Origin: Streptomyces tagetis | GTDB lineage: Bacteria; Actinomycetota; Actinomycetes; Streptomycetales; Streptomycetaceae | Direction of reading: 5' to 3' | Assembly (NCBI RefSeq): GCF_018069565.1 | Contig: NZ_JAGPNL010000010.1 | Span: 222,251-286,250, forward strand | Length of the DNA: 64,000 nucleotides | Part shown: piece by piece, positions 17,984 to 26,955 of the stretch | How positions within the stretch are numbered: position 1 is the stretch's first letter | Layout: each line of letters starts with the position of its first letter | Made by a program: the position numbers and the translations under genes | The notes under the pieces: generated by a model | Database searches by the model: none | What the model was told of the DNA's origin: nothing | Seen by the model: only the letters and a program-made list of their open reading frames with translations

Positions 17984-18664
17984 CTACAGGGTCTCGATCC
18001 AGTTGGTGAGGAGCTGGGCTCCGGCGTCGCCGGACTTCTCGGGGTGGAACTGGGTGGCCCACAGGGCGCCGTTCTCCACGGCGGCGACGAACGGCTCGCC
18101 GTGGGTGGTCCAGGCGACCTCGGGGGCGGCGAAGGCGGGGTTGTGCGTCCGGAGGGTCCAGTCGTGGACGGCGTAGGAGTGCACGAAGTAGAAGCGGGCA
18201 CCGGGGTCCACCCCGGCGAAGAGCCGGGAGCCGGCGGGTGCCTCGACCGTGTTCCAGCCCATGTGGGGCACGACGTCGGCGCGCAGCGGTCCGACCGTGC
18301 CGGGCCACTCGTCCAGGCCCTCCGTCTCCTCGCCGTGCTCGATGCCGCGGGCGAAGAGGACCTGCATGCCGACGCAGATGCCGAGGACCGGGCGTCCGCC
18401 GGCGAGCCGGCGGTCGACGACCCAGTCGCCGCGGGCCTCCTTCAGCCCGCGCATGCAGGCGGCGAAGGCGCCGACGCCGGGGACGAGGAGTCCGTCGGCG
18501 TTCATGGCCGCGTCGAAGTCACGGGTGATCTCGACGTCGGCACCCGCGCGGGCGAGGGCGCGCTCGGCGGAGCGGACGTTGCCGAAGCCGTAGTCGAAGA
18601 CGACCACCTTCTTCGCCGCCTTCGCGGTGCCCGCGCGGGGCGCGGGCGTCGCGGCGGTGCTCAA
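17984..18664 (-). CDS. hisH: Imidazole glycerol phosphate synthase glutaminase subunit HisH
   Basis: 226 residues from the TTG at 18664. This start has GGAGGT six bases upstream and overlaps the stop of the 54-aa gene (TTGA); the in-frame GTG at 18670 abuts the same ribosome site and is less likely. It is a class I amidotransferase: nucleophile Cys97 in LGICVGMQ, and the His/Glu of the triad in QFHPEKSGDAGA. It feeds ammonia to HisF. The N-terminus (to about residue 19) is a lineage-specific Ala/Lys extension before VVVFDYGFGN. Confidence 0.95.
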   Translation of the reverse strand: MSTAATPAPRAGTAKAAKKVVVFDYGFGNVRSAERALARAGADVEITRDFDAAMNADGLLVPGVGAFAACMRGLKEARGDWVVDRRLAGGRPVLGICVGMQVLFARGIEHGEETEGLDEWPGTVGPLRADVVPHMGWNTVEAPAGSRLFAGVDPGARFYFVHSYAVHDWTLRTHNPAFAAPEVAWTTHGEPFVAAVENGALWATQFHPEKSGDAGAQLLTNWIETL

Positions 18665-18825
18665 TTCCACACCTCCAGCCGCAGCGCGCCGGCGACCAGG
18701 CACATCCCCGCGCCGATGGACAGCAGCACGATGAGCCCCTTGGGCATCTTCTGCCGGGCGAAGGAGATGACCCCGCCGAGGAAGAAGAGGCCCACGACGA
18801 TCAGGGCGGTGGACGAACCGTTCAT
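18661..18825 (-). CDS. 54-aa two-helix membrane protein inside the his operon
   Basis: Reads MNGSSTALIVVGLFFLGG at the start and ends RLEVWN. It has two hydrophobic segments (about residues 6-22 and 31-46) joined by a short basic turn (SFARQKMPKG), a hairpin-like topology. It starts 4 bases after the hisB stop and its stop overlaps the hisH TTG start, so it is built into the operon. Codon third positions are strongly G/C, as in its neighbours. I recall a similar small hypothetical protein at this place in other Streptomyces, but no function. Confidence 0.78.
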   Translation of the reverse strand: MNGSSTALIVVGLFFLGGVISFARQKMPKGLIVLLSIGAGMCLVAGALRLEVWN

Positions 18826-18829
18826 GGCG

Positions 18830-19432
18830 TTACAGGGCGCCCTTCGTGGACGGGATGATGCCCTCCGCGCGCGGGTCCCGCTCGCACGCGTAGCGCAGGG
18901 CCCGCGCCAGCGCCTTGAACTGGCACTCCACGATGTGGTGCGCGTTGCGCCCGTAGGGCACGTGCACGTGCAGCGCGATCTGGGCCTGGGCGACGAAGGA
19001 CTCCAGGATGTGCCGGGTCATCGTGGTGTCGTACTCGCCGATCATCGGCGCCATCTTCTCGGGCTCGGTGTGCACGAGGTAGGGGCGGCCGGAGAGGTCG
19101 ACGGTGACCTGGGCGAGCGACTCGTCCAGCGGCACGGTGCAGTTGCCGAAGCGGTAGATGCCCGACTTGTCGCCGAGGGCCTGCCGGAAGGCGCCGCCCA
19201 GCGCGAGGGCGGTGTCCTCGATGGTGTGGTGGGAGTCGATGTGCAGGTCGCCCTCGGTCTTGACGGTCAGGTCGAAGAGCCCGTGGCGGCCGATCTGGTC
19301 CAGCATGTGGTCGTAGAAGCCCACGCCGGTGGAGATCTCCGTACGGCCGGTGCCGTCGAGGTCGATCTCGACCAGGACCGAGGTCTCCTTGGTGGTGCGT
19401 TCGATTCTTCCGGTGCGACCCTCGCGAGTCAT
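18830..19432 (-). CDS. hisB: Imidazoleglycerol-phosphate dehydratase
   Basis: 200 residues, monofunctional (no phosphatase domain). Mn-dependent dehydration of IGP to imidazole acetol phosphate. Metal-binding motifs are intact: FYDHMLDQIGRHG, DSHHTIEDTALALG, and later GRNAHHIVECQFK. ATG at 19432 overlaps the hisC stop (ATGA). Confidence 0.98.
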   Translation of the reverse strand: MTREGRTGRIERTTKETSVLVEIDLDGTGRTEISTGVGFYDHMLDQIGRHGLFDLTVKTEGDLHIDSHHTIEDTALALGGAFRQALGDKSGIYRFGNCTVPLDESLAQVTVDLSGRPYLVHTEPEKMAPMIGEYDTTMTRHILESFVAQAQIALHVHVPYGRNAHHIVECQFKALARALRYACERDPRAEGIIPSTKGAL

Positions 19433-20553
19433 GCGCTCTGCTCCTTCTTCAGTTCACGGACCGCGTCGAGGAACGCGTCGTTCTCCTGCGGGGTGCCGGC
19501 GGTCACCCGCAGCCACCCCGGTACGCCGTTGTCCCGGACCAGGACGCCCCGGTCGAGGATCTTCCGCCAGACGGCCCGCGCGTCGTCGAACCTGCCGAAC
19601 TGGACGAAGTTCGCGTCGGACTCCGTCACCTCGTAGCCGATGGCGCGCAGTTCGGTGACGAGCCGGTCCCGTTCGGTCTTGAGCCGCTCGACGTACCGCA
19701 GCAGGGTGCCGGTGTGCTCCAGGGCGGCCAGCGCGGTCGCCTGGGTCACGGCCGACAGGTGGTACGGCAACCGTACGAGCTGGACGGCGTCGACGACCGC
19801 GGGGTGCGCGGCGAGGTAGCCGAGCCGCAGGCCCGCCGCGCCGAACGCCTTCGACATGGTGCGGGAGACGACCAGGTGCGGCCGTCCCTCCAGCAGCGGC
19901 AGCAGCGAACCGCCGTGGCTGAACTCCACGTACGCCTCGTCGACGACGACCATGGACGGCTTCGCGGCCTGCGCGGCCTCGTACAGGGCGAGGACGGTCT
20001 CGGCCGGGACGGAGTTGCCGGTGGGGTTGTTGGGGGTGGTGACGAAGACGACGTCCGGGCGGTGCTCGGCGATCGCGCGCTCTGCGGCGGGCACGTCGAT
20101 GGTGAAGTCCTCGTGGCGCGGGCCGGAGATCCACCCCGTGCCGGTGCCGCGCGCGATCAGCGCGTGCATGGAGTACGAGGGCTCGAAGCCGATCGCGGTG
20201 CGGCCGGGGCCGCCGAAGGTCTGGAGGAGCTGCTGGATGACCTCGTTGGAGCCGTTGGCCGCCCAGACCTCGGTGGGGCCGACCCGGTGGCCGGTGGTCT
20301 CGGTGAGGTAGGCGGCGAGCCGGGTGCGCAGCTCGACCGCGTCCCGGTCGGGGTAGCGGTTGAGGCCGCGGGCGGCCTCGCGGACCCGCTCGGTGATCCG
20401 CTCGACCAGCTCCTCGGGGAGCGGGTAGGGGTTCTCGTTGGTGTTCAGCCGTACGGGCACGTCCAGTTGGGGCGCTCCGTAGGGGGACTTGCCCCGCAGC
20501 TCCGCGCGGACGGGGAGGGTGTCCCAGGGGGTCGGGGGTGTGGTGCCGGTCAC
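19429..20553 (-). CDS. hisC: Histidinol-phosphate aminotransferase
   Basis: 374-residue fold-type I PLP enzyme converting imidazole acetol phosphate to histidinol phosphate with glutamate. LNTNENPYP and the PLP lysine in VSRTMSKAFGAAGLRLGY are diagnostic, with the Asp of VVVDEAYVEF holding the pyridine nitrogen. GTG start at 20553 overlaps the hisD stop (GTGA). Confidence 0.97.
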   Translation of the reverse strand: MTGTTPPTPWDTLPVRAELRGKSPYGAPQLDVPVRLNTNENPYPLPEELVERITERVREAARGLNRYPDRDAVELRTRLAAYLTETTGHRVGPTEVWAANGSNEVIQQLLQTFGGPGRTAIGFEPSYSMHALIARGTGTGWISGPRHEDFTIDVPAAERAIAEHRPDVVFVTTPNNPTGNSVPAETVLALYEAAQAAKPSMVVVDEAYVEFSHGGSLLPLLEGRPHLVVSRTMSKAFGAAGLRLGYLAAHPAVVDAVQLVRLPYHLSAVTQATALAALEHTGTLLRYVERLKTERDRLVTELRAIGYEVTESDANFVQFGRFDDARAVWRKILDRGVLVRDNGVPGWLRVTAGTPQENDAFLDAVRELKKEQSA

Positions 20554-21875
20554 GTGCCGTCGGGTACCTTCCACTCGAACCGTGCCTTGACCGCCGCGCC
20601 GTGGGCGGGCAGGTCCTCCGCCTCCGCCAGGGTGACCACGTGGTGGGCGACCTCGGCGAGCGCGTCCTTCGTGTAGTCGACGACGTGGATGCCGCGCAGG
20701 AAGGACTGGACGGAGAGCCCGGAGGAGTGGCAGGCGCACCCTCCGGTGGGCAGGACGTGGTTGGAGCCGGCCGCGTAGTCGCCCAGGGAGACCGGGGACC
20801 AGGGGCCGACGAAGATCGCGCCGGCGTTGCGGACCCGGGCGGCGACCGCGGCGGCGTCGGCGGTCTGGACCTCCAGGTGCTCGGCGCCGTAGGCGTCGAC
20901 CACGCGCAGCCCCTCCTCCACCCCGTCGACCAGGACGATCGCGGACTGGCGGCCGGCCAGCGCCGGGCGGATGCGGTCCTCGACGTGCTTGGTGGCCTCG
21001 ACCTGCCCGACCAGCTCCTTCTCGACCGCGTCGGCGAGCCGGGGGGAGTCGGTGACCAGGACGGCCGCCGCGAGCGGGTCGTGCTCGGCCTGGCTGATCA
21101 GGTCGGAGGCGAGGTGCACCGGGTCGGCGGTGTCGTCGGCGAGGATCGCGATCTCGGTCGGGCCCGCCTCGGCGTCGATGCCGATACGGCCGGTGAAGAA
21201 GCGCTTGGCGGCGGCGACCCAGATGTTGCCGGGGCCGGTGACCATGTTGGCGGGCGGGCAGGACTCGGTGCCGTACGCGAACATGGCGACGGCGGTGGCG
21301 CCGCCGGCCGCGTACACCTCGTCGACGCCGAGCAGGGCGCAGGCGGCGAGGATCGTCGGGTGGGGCAGGCCGCCGAACTCCGCCTGGGGCGGCGAGGCGA
21401 GCGCGATCGACTCGACGCCGGCCTCCTGGGCGGGTACGGCGTTCATCACCACGGAGGACGGGTAGACGGACCGGCCGCCGGGGGCGTAGAGGCCGACCCG
21501 CTGGACGGGCACCCACTTCTCGGTGACGGTGCCGCCGGGCACCACCTGGGTGGTGTGGGTCTCGCGGCGCTGGGCACGGTGGACGAGCCGGGCGCGGCGG
21601 ATCGACTCCTCCAGGGCCGCGCGGACGGCCGGGTCGAGGCCGTCGAGGGCGCCGGCGAGGGCCTCGGCGGGGACCCGGACCCGGTCGAGCGTGACGCCGT
21701 CGAACCGCTCGGCGAAGTCGATCAGCGCCGCGTCGCCCCGATGATGCACGGCCTCGCAGATCGGGCGCACCTTCTCCAGGGCGGCCTCGACGTCGAAGTC
21801 GGCTCGGGGCAGCAGGTCGCGCAGGGCGGGTCCCTGGGGCAGGGCGTCGCCGCGCAGATCGATTCGGGAGATCAC
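20550..21875 (-). CDS. hisD: Histidinol dehydrogenase
   Basis: 441 residues, Zn- and NAD-dependent, oxidising histidinol to histidine in two steps. Conserved runs include YAPGGRSVYPSSVVMNAVPA, VTGPGNIWVA, DAEAGPTEI, SQAEHDP (zinc ligands Gln/His) and the catalytic EHLEVQT and SNHVLPTGG. GTG start at 21875 with GAGAGAA upstream. First gene of the his operon; a perfect palindrome lies about 40 bases upstream. Confidence 0.98.
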   Translation of the reverse strand: MISRIDLRGDALPQGPALRDLLPRADFDVEAALEKVRPICEAVHHRGDAALIDFAERFDGVTLDRVRVPAEALAGALDGLDPAVRAALEESIRRARLVHRAQRRETHTTQVVPGGTVTEKWVPVQRVGLYAPGGRSVYPSSVVMNAVPAQEAGVESIALASPPQAEFGGLPHPTILAACALLGVDEVYAAGGATAVAMFAYGTESCPPANMVTGPGNIWVAAAKRFFTGRIGIDAEAGPTEIAILADDTADPVHLASDLISQAEHDPLAAAVLVTDSPRLADAVEKELVGQVEATKHVEDRIRPALAGRQSAIVLVDGVEEGLRVVDAYGAEHLEVQTADAAAVAARVRNAGAIFVGPWSPVSLGDYAAGSNHVLPTGGCACHSSGLSVQSFLRGIHVVDYTKDALAEVAHHVVTLAEAEDLPAHGAAVKARFEWKVPDGT

Positions 21876-21915
21876 GGAACCAATTCTCTCAGACCCGCGT
21901 CGCGGGCCGTTCCCG

Positions 21916-21934
21916 CGTATCAGTTGCTGATACG
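21916..21934. promoter_or_regulatory. Perfect palindrome in the hisD / membrane-protein divergent region
   Basis: CGTATCAG-TTG-CTGATACG: 8-base perfect arms with a 3-base centre, noticeably less GC-rich than its surroundings. It lies between two divergent genes (hisD and the one at 22085), the typical place for a dimeric repressor site. Which regulator is unknown to me. Confidence 0.55.
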
Positions 21935-22084
21935 GAACGCCACGGCCGGTCGCGTTCCGTCGCGCCGTGCGCGTGCGTCACGAAAGTCCGTCCTCACGTT
22001 GAGTGTTCGACCCGTCACGCAGCGGGCATGAACCGGGAAACGGAGGCACCGACTCGCCAGTGGCCGAGGAGGGAGTGACACGCC

Positions 22085-23662
22085 GTGACCCAGGGGGCCG
22101 GACCGCGCGCCGCGGAGCTGCCGGACGATCTGACCGCCGTCGAGACCGGCATGTGGGAGGCGTTCCGCAACGGCAGCGTGTACGACCTGAGCCACGGGGA
22201 CGCGCTGGTCGACGACCCGCACGGGGGCCACCCGTGGGGGCCGGAGCGGTCGGTGCGGGCCCGTGTGGTGTGCCGGCTGCTGCTCGACGGGCCACCGGCG
22301 CTCGCGGGCCGCGTCTCCTCGCTGCAACTGGTGGGGGTCCGCATCGAGGACTCCTTCGACCTCGCCGGCGGCACGGTGGTGCCCTACGTGGAGCTGCGCC
22401 GGTGCCGTTTCGAGCGGGAGGTGCTGCTGCCGGAGACCCGGTTCACGACGCTGCGGATGGTGGACTGCGCGCTCCCGCGGCTGGAGGCGGCCCGGCTGCA
22501 CACCGAGGGCGACCTGCACCTGCCGCGCTGCCGCTTCCTGCGGGGCATCCGGCTGACCGACGCGCAGATAGGCACCGACCTGCTGCTCAGCCAGGCGGTG
22601 GTGCACCGCGACCGCAGCGGCCGGTCCATCGCCGCGGACGGGCTCACCGTCGGGCAGGACCTCCAGGCGGAGATGCTGGAGTCGCACGGCGAGGTGAGCC
22701 TGCGCAGCGCCCAGGTCGGCGTGTCGCTGAGCCTGCGCGGCGCCCGGCTGCTCAACCCGTACACGCGGTACGCGCTCAACGCGCCCCGGCTGACGGTGGA
22801 GCGCACGCTGTACTTCACCCCGGCGGGTCTCGGGGGCCCGCTGCTGCGGGGCACGACGCCGCCGCAGGGGACGCGGGTGCAGCGGTTCGAGTGCCGGGGC
22901 GGGGTGCGGCTGGACGACGGGCGGTTCGGCGACGCGGTCGACTTCGAGCAGGCCCGGTTCTCCTTCGCCGACGACCAGGAGCTGTCGCTGCGCCGGGTGC
23001 AGACGCCGGAGCTGCGCTTCCTGGGCGAGCGCCCGGCTCGGGGGCGGGTGGTCCTGTCGGGTGCGCGGGTGGTCAACCTCATGGACCGCGCCGATAGCTG
23101 GCCCGGCCCCGGCCGGCTGCACATGGGCGGCTTCGCCTACGAGACGCTGGTGCCGCGCGGCCCGTTCCCGCTGGAGAAGCGGCTGCGCTGGGTGGGGGCG
23201 GCGACGGCCGAGTACCACCCGGAGCCGTACGAGCGGCTCGCCGCGGTGCTGCGGGCGGGCGGGGAGGACGAGGACGCCCGGGAGGTGCTCCTCGCCAAGC
23301 ACCGCCGGCGCCGCGAGACCCTGCCGCTCGCCGCCAAGCTGGTGGGGTACGCGCAGGACTGGACGGTCGCCTACGGGTACCGGCCGGGGCGGGCGGCGGT
23401 GTGGATGGCGGTGCTGTGGGCGGCGGGCACGGTCGCCTTCTCGCGCGCCGAGCATCCGCCGCTCAAGAGCGACGAGCACCCGGACTGGAATCCGGCCCTG
23501 TACGCCCTGGACCTCCTGCTGCCGGTGATCGACCTGGGCCAGGTGGGCTTCTGGCAGTTGCGCGGCGGCTGGCAGTGGCTGGCGGCGGCCCTGATCCTCC
23601 TCGGCTGGGTCCTCGCCACCACCGTCACCGCCGGCGCCACCCGCCTCCTCCGCCGCAACTGA
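22085..23662 (+). CDS. Pentapeptide-repeat-like membrane protein (often labelled membrane-associated oxidoreductase)
   Basis: 525 residues. Residues about 80-350 form a degenerate A(D/N)LxF-type pentapeptide/beta-helix region (for example VELRRCRFEREVLLPETRF, LPRCRFLRGIRL, VSLRSAQVGVSLSLRGARL). A helical section follows, where PYERLAAVLRAGGEDEDARE is characteristic, and then two to three C-terminal membrane segments. Despite the common label I see no nucleotide- or metal-binding oxidoreductase motif. GTG at 22085 preceded by GGAGGGAG. Divergent from hisD. Function unknown; a membrane-tethered scaffold is plausible. Confidence 0.75.
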   Translation: MTQGAGPRAAELPDDLTAVETGMWEAFRNGSVYDLSHGDALVDDPHGGHPWGPERSVRARVVCRLLLDGPPALAGRVSSLQLVGVRIEDSFDLAGGTVVPYVELRRCRFEREVLLPETRFTTLRMVDCALPRLEAARLHTEGDLHLPRCRFLRGIRLTDAQIGTDLLLSQAVVHRDRSGRSIAADGLTVGQDLQAEMLESHGEVSLRSAQVGVSLSLRGARLLNPYTRYALNAPRLTVERTLYFTPAGLGGPLLRGTTPPQGTRVQRFECRGGVRLDDGRFGDAVDFEQARFSFADDQELSLRRVQTPELRFLGERPARGRVVLSGARVVNLMDRADSWPGPGRLHMGGFAYETLVPRGPFPLEKRLRWVGAATAEYHPEPYERLAAVLRAGGEDEDAREVLLAKHRRRRETLPLAAKLVGYAQDWTVAYGYRPGRAAVWMAVLWAAGTVAFSRAEHPPLKSDEHPDWNPALYALDLLLPVIDLGQVGFWQLRGGWQWLAAALILLGWVLATTVTAGATRLLRRN

Positions 23663-23866
23663 CCAAGGGGGGCTGACCGCCCGGACGAACAACGCCGACA
23701 CGGCCGACGTGCGCCGGGCCCGGAGGCGCCCGGCCCATCCCGGGGGCCGGCGGGGGGGCCGGCGGCCCGGGAGGCAGGCCCTGCGCCGTCGCGCCCGTAC
23801 CGCACGGCCCCGGAAGGGGACCGCGGTGGGCACAACCTTCCGGTGGGGTCGGCCGTCGTACTGGCC

Positions 23867-24880
23867 ATGTTGCGTGCGTTTCTCCGGGGTGGACCGGCGG
23901 CGGGCCGGGTCCGCGGGGCCGGTGCCGACGACGACGTGTTCCTCGACGCCCCCGACGACCGGCTGGGCCCCGCCCTGGTGGCCGCGGCGCGCGGCGCGTA
24001 CGGGCCGGCGGCGGAGCTGCTCGCCGCGACCCGCGCGCACGCCGAGTGGGAGCACCGCGACCGGTACGCGGGCAGGCTGGCCGCCTTCGCGCGCTCGCGG
24101 GCCGAGTGGCTGCGGGAGTGGCGGGCCGCCGCGCCGGACGACCCGGACGCCCTGCTGGTCGAGGCCCGCCTCACGGTGGACCGCTGCTGGGACTCCCCCG
24201 CCCGCGCCGAACTGCTGCGCCAGGCCGGCCCCGCCGTCGCCGCCGTCGCCGAGGCGGGCGGACGCGACCCGGTGCCGTGGCGGATCGTGCTGGACACCGC
24301 GCGCGGCGCGCACGCCGGGCACACGGAGTTCGCCCGGCTGTGGGCGCAGGCCGTGCGCCGCTCCCCGCACCACTACGGCTGCCACGTCGCCGCCCTGGAG
24401 TACCTGGCCGCCGCCTCCCCCGGCGCCCACCGCGAATGCCTGGACTTCGCCGAGACCGCCGCGCAGGACGCGCCCGAGGACGCGCTCGTACGCACCCTGC
24501 CCGTGCGGGCCGCCCTCGGCTGCCTCACCGACCGCGGCGGCCCCGGCGTGGAGCGGACGCGGCTGGACGCGGCGGCCGACCGGGCCATCGCCCTCTCCGC
24601 GGCCTATCCCGCGGCCGACCCCTGGCCGGCGGAGCTGCGCAACGCGCTGGCGTACGTCCTGGTGCGCCTGGGCCGGCGCCGGGAGGCGGCGGAGCAACTG
24701 CGGCTGACCGGCCCGTACGCCACCTCGTTCCCCTGGGACCGGGAGACGGACGACCCCCTCGGCCGGTTCCTCCAGGTACGGGCGAACCTCCAGGCGACGG
24801 CGCCCGGCAGGCGGGTGACGGCGGGTTCCGGACATCCCCGGAGGGGGCGCGGCTCTCGCCGCGGCCCCGGCGAGCATTAG
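23867..24880 (+). CDS. Unrecognised helical protein
   Basis: About 337 residues from the ATG at 23867 (a GTG at 23843 would add eight). I do not recognise a family. Composition is Ala/Arg-rich and helical, with repeated motifs such as AEWLREWRAAAPDDPDALLV and AELRNALAYVLVRLGRRREA that resemble TPR-like helix pairs. No signal peptide or membrane segment. It ends 11 bases before the LON-domain gene, so the two may be cotranscribed. The basic C-terminal tail (GRGSRRGPGEH) may be disordered. Confidence 0.6.
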   Translation: MLRAFLRGGPAAGRVRGAGADDDVFLDAPDDRLGPALVAAARGAYGPAAELLAATRAHAEWEHRDRYAGRLAAFARSRAEWLREWRAAAPDDPDALLVEARLTVDRCWDSPARAELLRQAGPAVAAVAEAGGRDPVPWRIVLDTARGAHAGHTEFARLWAQAVRRSPHHYGCHVAALEYLAAASPGAHRECLDFAETAAQDAPEDALVRTLPVRAALGCLTDRGGPGVERTRLDAAADRAIALSAAYPAADPWPAELRNALAYVLVRLGRRREAAEQLRLTGPYATSFPWDRETDDPLGRFLQVRANLQATAPGRRVTAGSGHPRRGRGSRRGPGEH

Positions 24881-24891
24881 GCTTCTACGTC

Positions 24892-25629
24892 GTGACCACC
24901 GTCCGGCTCCCCCTCTTCCCCCTCAACTCGGTGCTCTTCCCGGGACTGGTGCTCCCGCTCAACATCTTCGAGGAGCGCTATCGCGCCATGATGCGCGAGC
25001 TGCTGAAGGCGCCCGAGGACGAGCGCCGGTTCGCCGTCGTGGCGATCCGCGACGGCCACGAGGTGGCCCCCAGCGCCCCCGGTATGCCCGATCCCACGGC
25101 CCGGCCCGAGCGCGGTCCGGCGGCCGGCTTCGGCACCGACCCCACCGGCGCCTTCCACAAGGTCGGCTGCGTGGCGGACGCGGCGACGATCCGCGAGCGG
25201 CCCGACGGCACCTTCGAGGTGCTGGCGACCGGGACGACCCGGGTGCGGCTGGCCTCCGTGGACGCCTCGGGCGACTTCCTCACGGCCGGCCTGGAACCGC
25301 TGGCCGAGGACCCCGGCGACGAGTCGGGGGCGCTCGCCGAGGGCGTGCTGCGCTCCTTCCGGCAGTACCAGAAGCGGCTGGCCGGGGCGCGCGAGCGGAC
25401 CCTCGCGACCAGCGGGGACCTCCCGGACGACCCGGGCGTGGTCTCGTACCTGGTGGCCGCCGCGATGATGCTCGACACGCCGACCAAGCAGCGGCTGCTC
25501 CAGGCGCCCGACACCGCCTCCCGGCTCCGCGACGAACTGCGGCTGCTGCGGTCCGAGACGGCGATCATCCGCCATCTGCCGTCCCTGCCGGCGGCGAACC
25601 TGACACACGGGCCGACGAGCCACAACTGA
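24892..25629 (+). CDS. Stand-alone LON substrate-binding domain protein
   Basis: 245 residues from the GTG at 24892. The N-terminus RLPLFPLNSVLFPGLVLPL and IFEERYRAMM is the LON (PUA-like) N-terminal domain. There is neither an AAA+ nor a Ser-Lys protease domain, so it is not a protease. The second half is helical (LRSFRQYQKRL and AAAMMLDTPTKQRLLQ). Such single-domain proteins are common in actinobacteria and may act as adaptors; the target is unknown. Start context has little ribosome-site complementarity. Confidence 0.85.
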   Translation: MTTVRLPLFPLNSVLFPGLVLPLNIFEERYRAMMRELLKAPEDERRFAVVAIRDGHEVAPSAPGMPDPTARPERGPAAGFGTDPTGAFHKVGCVADAATIRERPDGTFEVLATGTTRVRLASVDASGDFLTAGLEPLAEDPGDESGALAEGVLRSFRQYQKRLAGARERTLATSGDLPDDPGVVSYLVAAAMMLDTPTKQRLLQAPDTASRLRDELRLLRSETAIIRHLPSLPAANLTHGPTSHN

Positions 25630-25684
25630 CGCGTCCCGCGCGACGGGTTTCCAGCGACGAGTACGACCGAGGGGGCCACACCGG

Positions 25685-26185
25685 ATGGCGAAGAAGGCGA
25701 ACAGACGGCAGCAGGGCGGCACGCCCGCGACGGTCGCGCTGGCGGCGGCCGGGGTGCCCGGCACCGTGCACTCCTACGACCACGACCCCGCCCACCCGTC
25801 CTACGGGGAGGAGGCGGCCGAGGCGATGGGGGTCCCCCCGGAGCGGGTGTTCAAGACGCTGGTCGCCGAGGTCGACGGGGCGCTGACGGTCGCCGTGGTG
25901 CCGGTGGCGGGCAAGCTCGACCTGAAGGCGCTGGCCTCGGCGGTGGGCGGCAAGCGGGCGGCGATGGCCGACCCGGCGCTGGCCGAGCGCACCACGGGGT
26001 ACGTACGGGGCGGCATCTCACCGCTGGGGCAGCGCAAGCGGCTGCCGACGGTGCTGGACGACTCGGCATCACGGCACGCGACGATCTGTGTCTCGGCGGG
26101 GCGCCGGGGCCTGGAGATCGAGCTGTCCCCGGCCGACCTGGCCCGGCTGACGGACGCGGTCCTCGCCCCGATCGGCCGGACCTGA
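25685..26185 (+). CDS. ybaK: YbaK/EbsC-type aminoacyl-tRNA deacylase
   Basis: 166 residues. Probably hydrolyses mischarged Cys-tRNA(Pro), a trans-editing activity. The catalytic Lys lies in PERVFKTLVAEVDG, and KRLPTVLDDSA and YVRGGISPLGQRK are family hallmarks. The N-terminus is a short basic segment. It starts 55 bases after the LON gene on the same strand and converges on the next gene. Confidence 0.9.
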   Translation: MAKKANRRQQGGTPATVALAAAGVPGTVHSYDHDPAHPSYGEEAAEAMGVPPERVFKTLVAEVDGALTVAVVPVAGKLDLKALASAVGGKRAAMADPALAERTTGYVRGGISPLGQRKRLPTVLDDSASRHATICVSAGRRGLEIELSPADLARLTDAVLAPIGRT

Positions 26186-26216
26186 CCCCCGTACGCCCAC
26201 CGTCCCGGGGCGGGGC

Positions 26217-26921
26217 CTACGCGGGCGTGTCCCCGTACGGTCCCTGCCCCCGGGCCTCGTCCAGGGTGGTCGGGTAGGGCGGGAACGGGTCGGGGTCCCG
26301 GGGGCCGAAGAGCCCGGTCAGCCCGAGGTGGACCAGGAGCGCGGCCACCGGCCAGACCAGCAGGGCGCCCTTCGCCCGCAGCTTGAGCGGCGCCGCGAAG
26401 GTCACCCCTTTGCCCGCCTGCCGGGCGTGCGCGATCAGGTCCTGGGTGGGCCCGAGCCACACCCCGACCCGCCAGGCCAGCAGCGAGGCGAGCAGCCCGC
26501 CGACGCCGAGCGACACCACGAGCGGCACCCCGCCGCGCCGGCGCAGCAGGAAGACGACGGCCCCGCAGAGCGCCCCGAAGGCGAGCGCGAGCAGGATGAA
26601 GGTGGCGTCGACGCCGATGGCCTGCTCGCCCTCGGAGTCCTTGACGTAGACCACCCAGTTGCCGCCGGACTCGTCGCCGACCAGGGGCAGGGTCGGGGCC
26701 AGGCGCCACCACAGGACGCCCAGCAGCGCGCCGGAGAGCACCACGGCCACCCCGGCCACCACGGCCTGGCGTACTTCGGTCAACATCCCTGGGCCGTCCT
26801 GTTCGCCGTCGGGGTCGTACGCGGTGCCGGGAACGGGGTCACCGGCCGGTGGCGGCACCGGGCCGTCCGGGTACGACGAGTGTCCGTTCGAAGGCGGCGG
26901 CGGAGTCAGAGGCGCGGTCAC
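26217..26921 (-). CDS. DUF2567-like membrane protein
   Basis: 234 residues: a Pro-rich, disordered N-terminus (1-45), then four membrane segments. An extracytoplasmic patch reads WVVYVKDSEGEQAIGVDATF, and the C-terminus holds GLFGPRDPDPFPPYPTTLDEAR. This resembles my memory of actinobacterial DUF2567 proteins, of unknown role. It lies 34 bases beyond the end of the ABC-2 permease in the opposite sense of reading order (permease is downstream), so it is probably a separate unit. Confidence 0.65.
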   Translation of the reverse strand: MTAPLTPPPPSNGHSSYPDGPVPPPAGDPVPGTAYDPDGEQDGPGMLTEVRQAVVAGVAVVLSGALLGVLWWRLAPTLPLVGDESGGNWVVYVKDSEGEQAIGVDATFILLALAFGALCGAVVFLLRRRGGVPLVVSLGVGGLLASLLAWRVGVWLGPTQDLIAHARQAGKGVTFAAPLKLRAKGALLVWPVAALLVHLGLTGLFGPRDPDPFPPYPTTLDEARGQGPYGDTPA

Positions 26922-26955
26922 CCGGACATGGTGCCAAACTCGCGGGTGCCGCGCG

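Noticed and set aside
23720..23765. GC-rich imperfect inverted repeats after the pentapeptide-like gene
   Set aside because: Several overlapping partial pairings, none clearly better than expected from composition.
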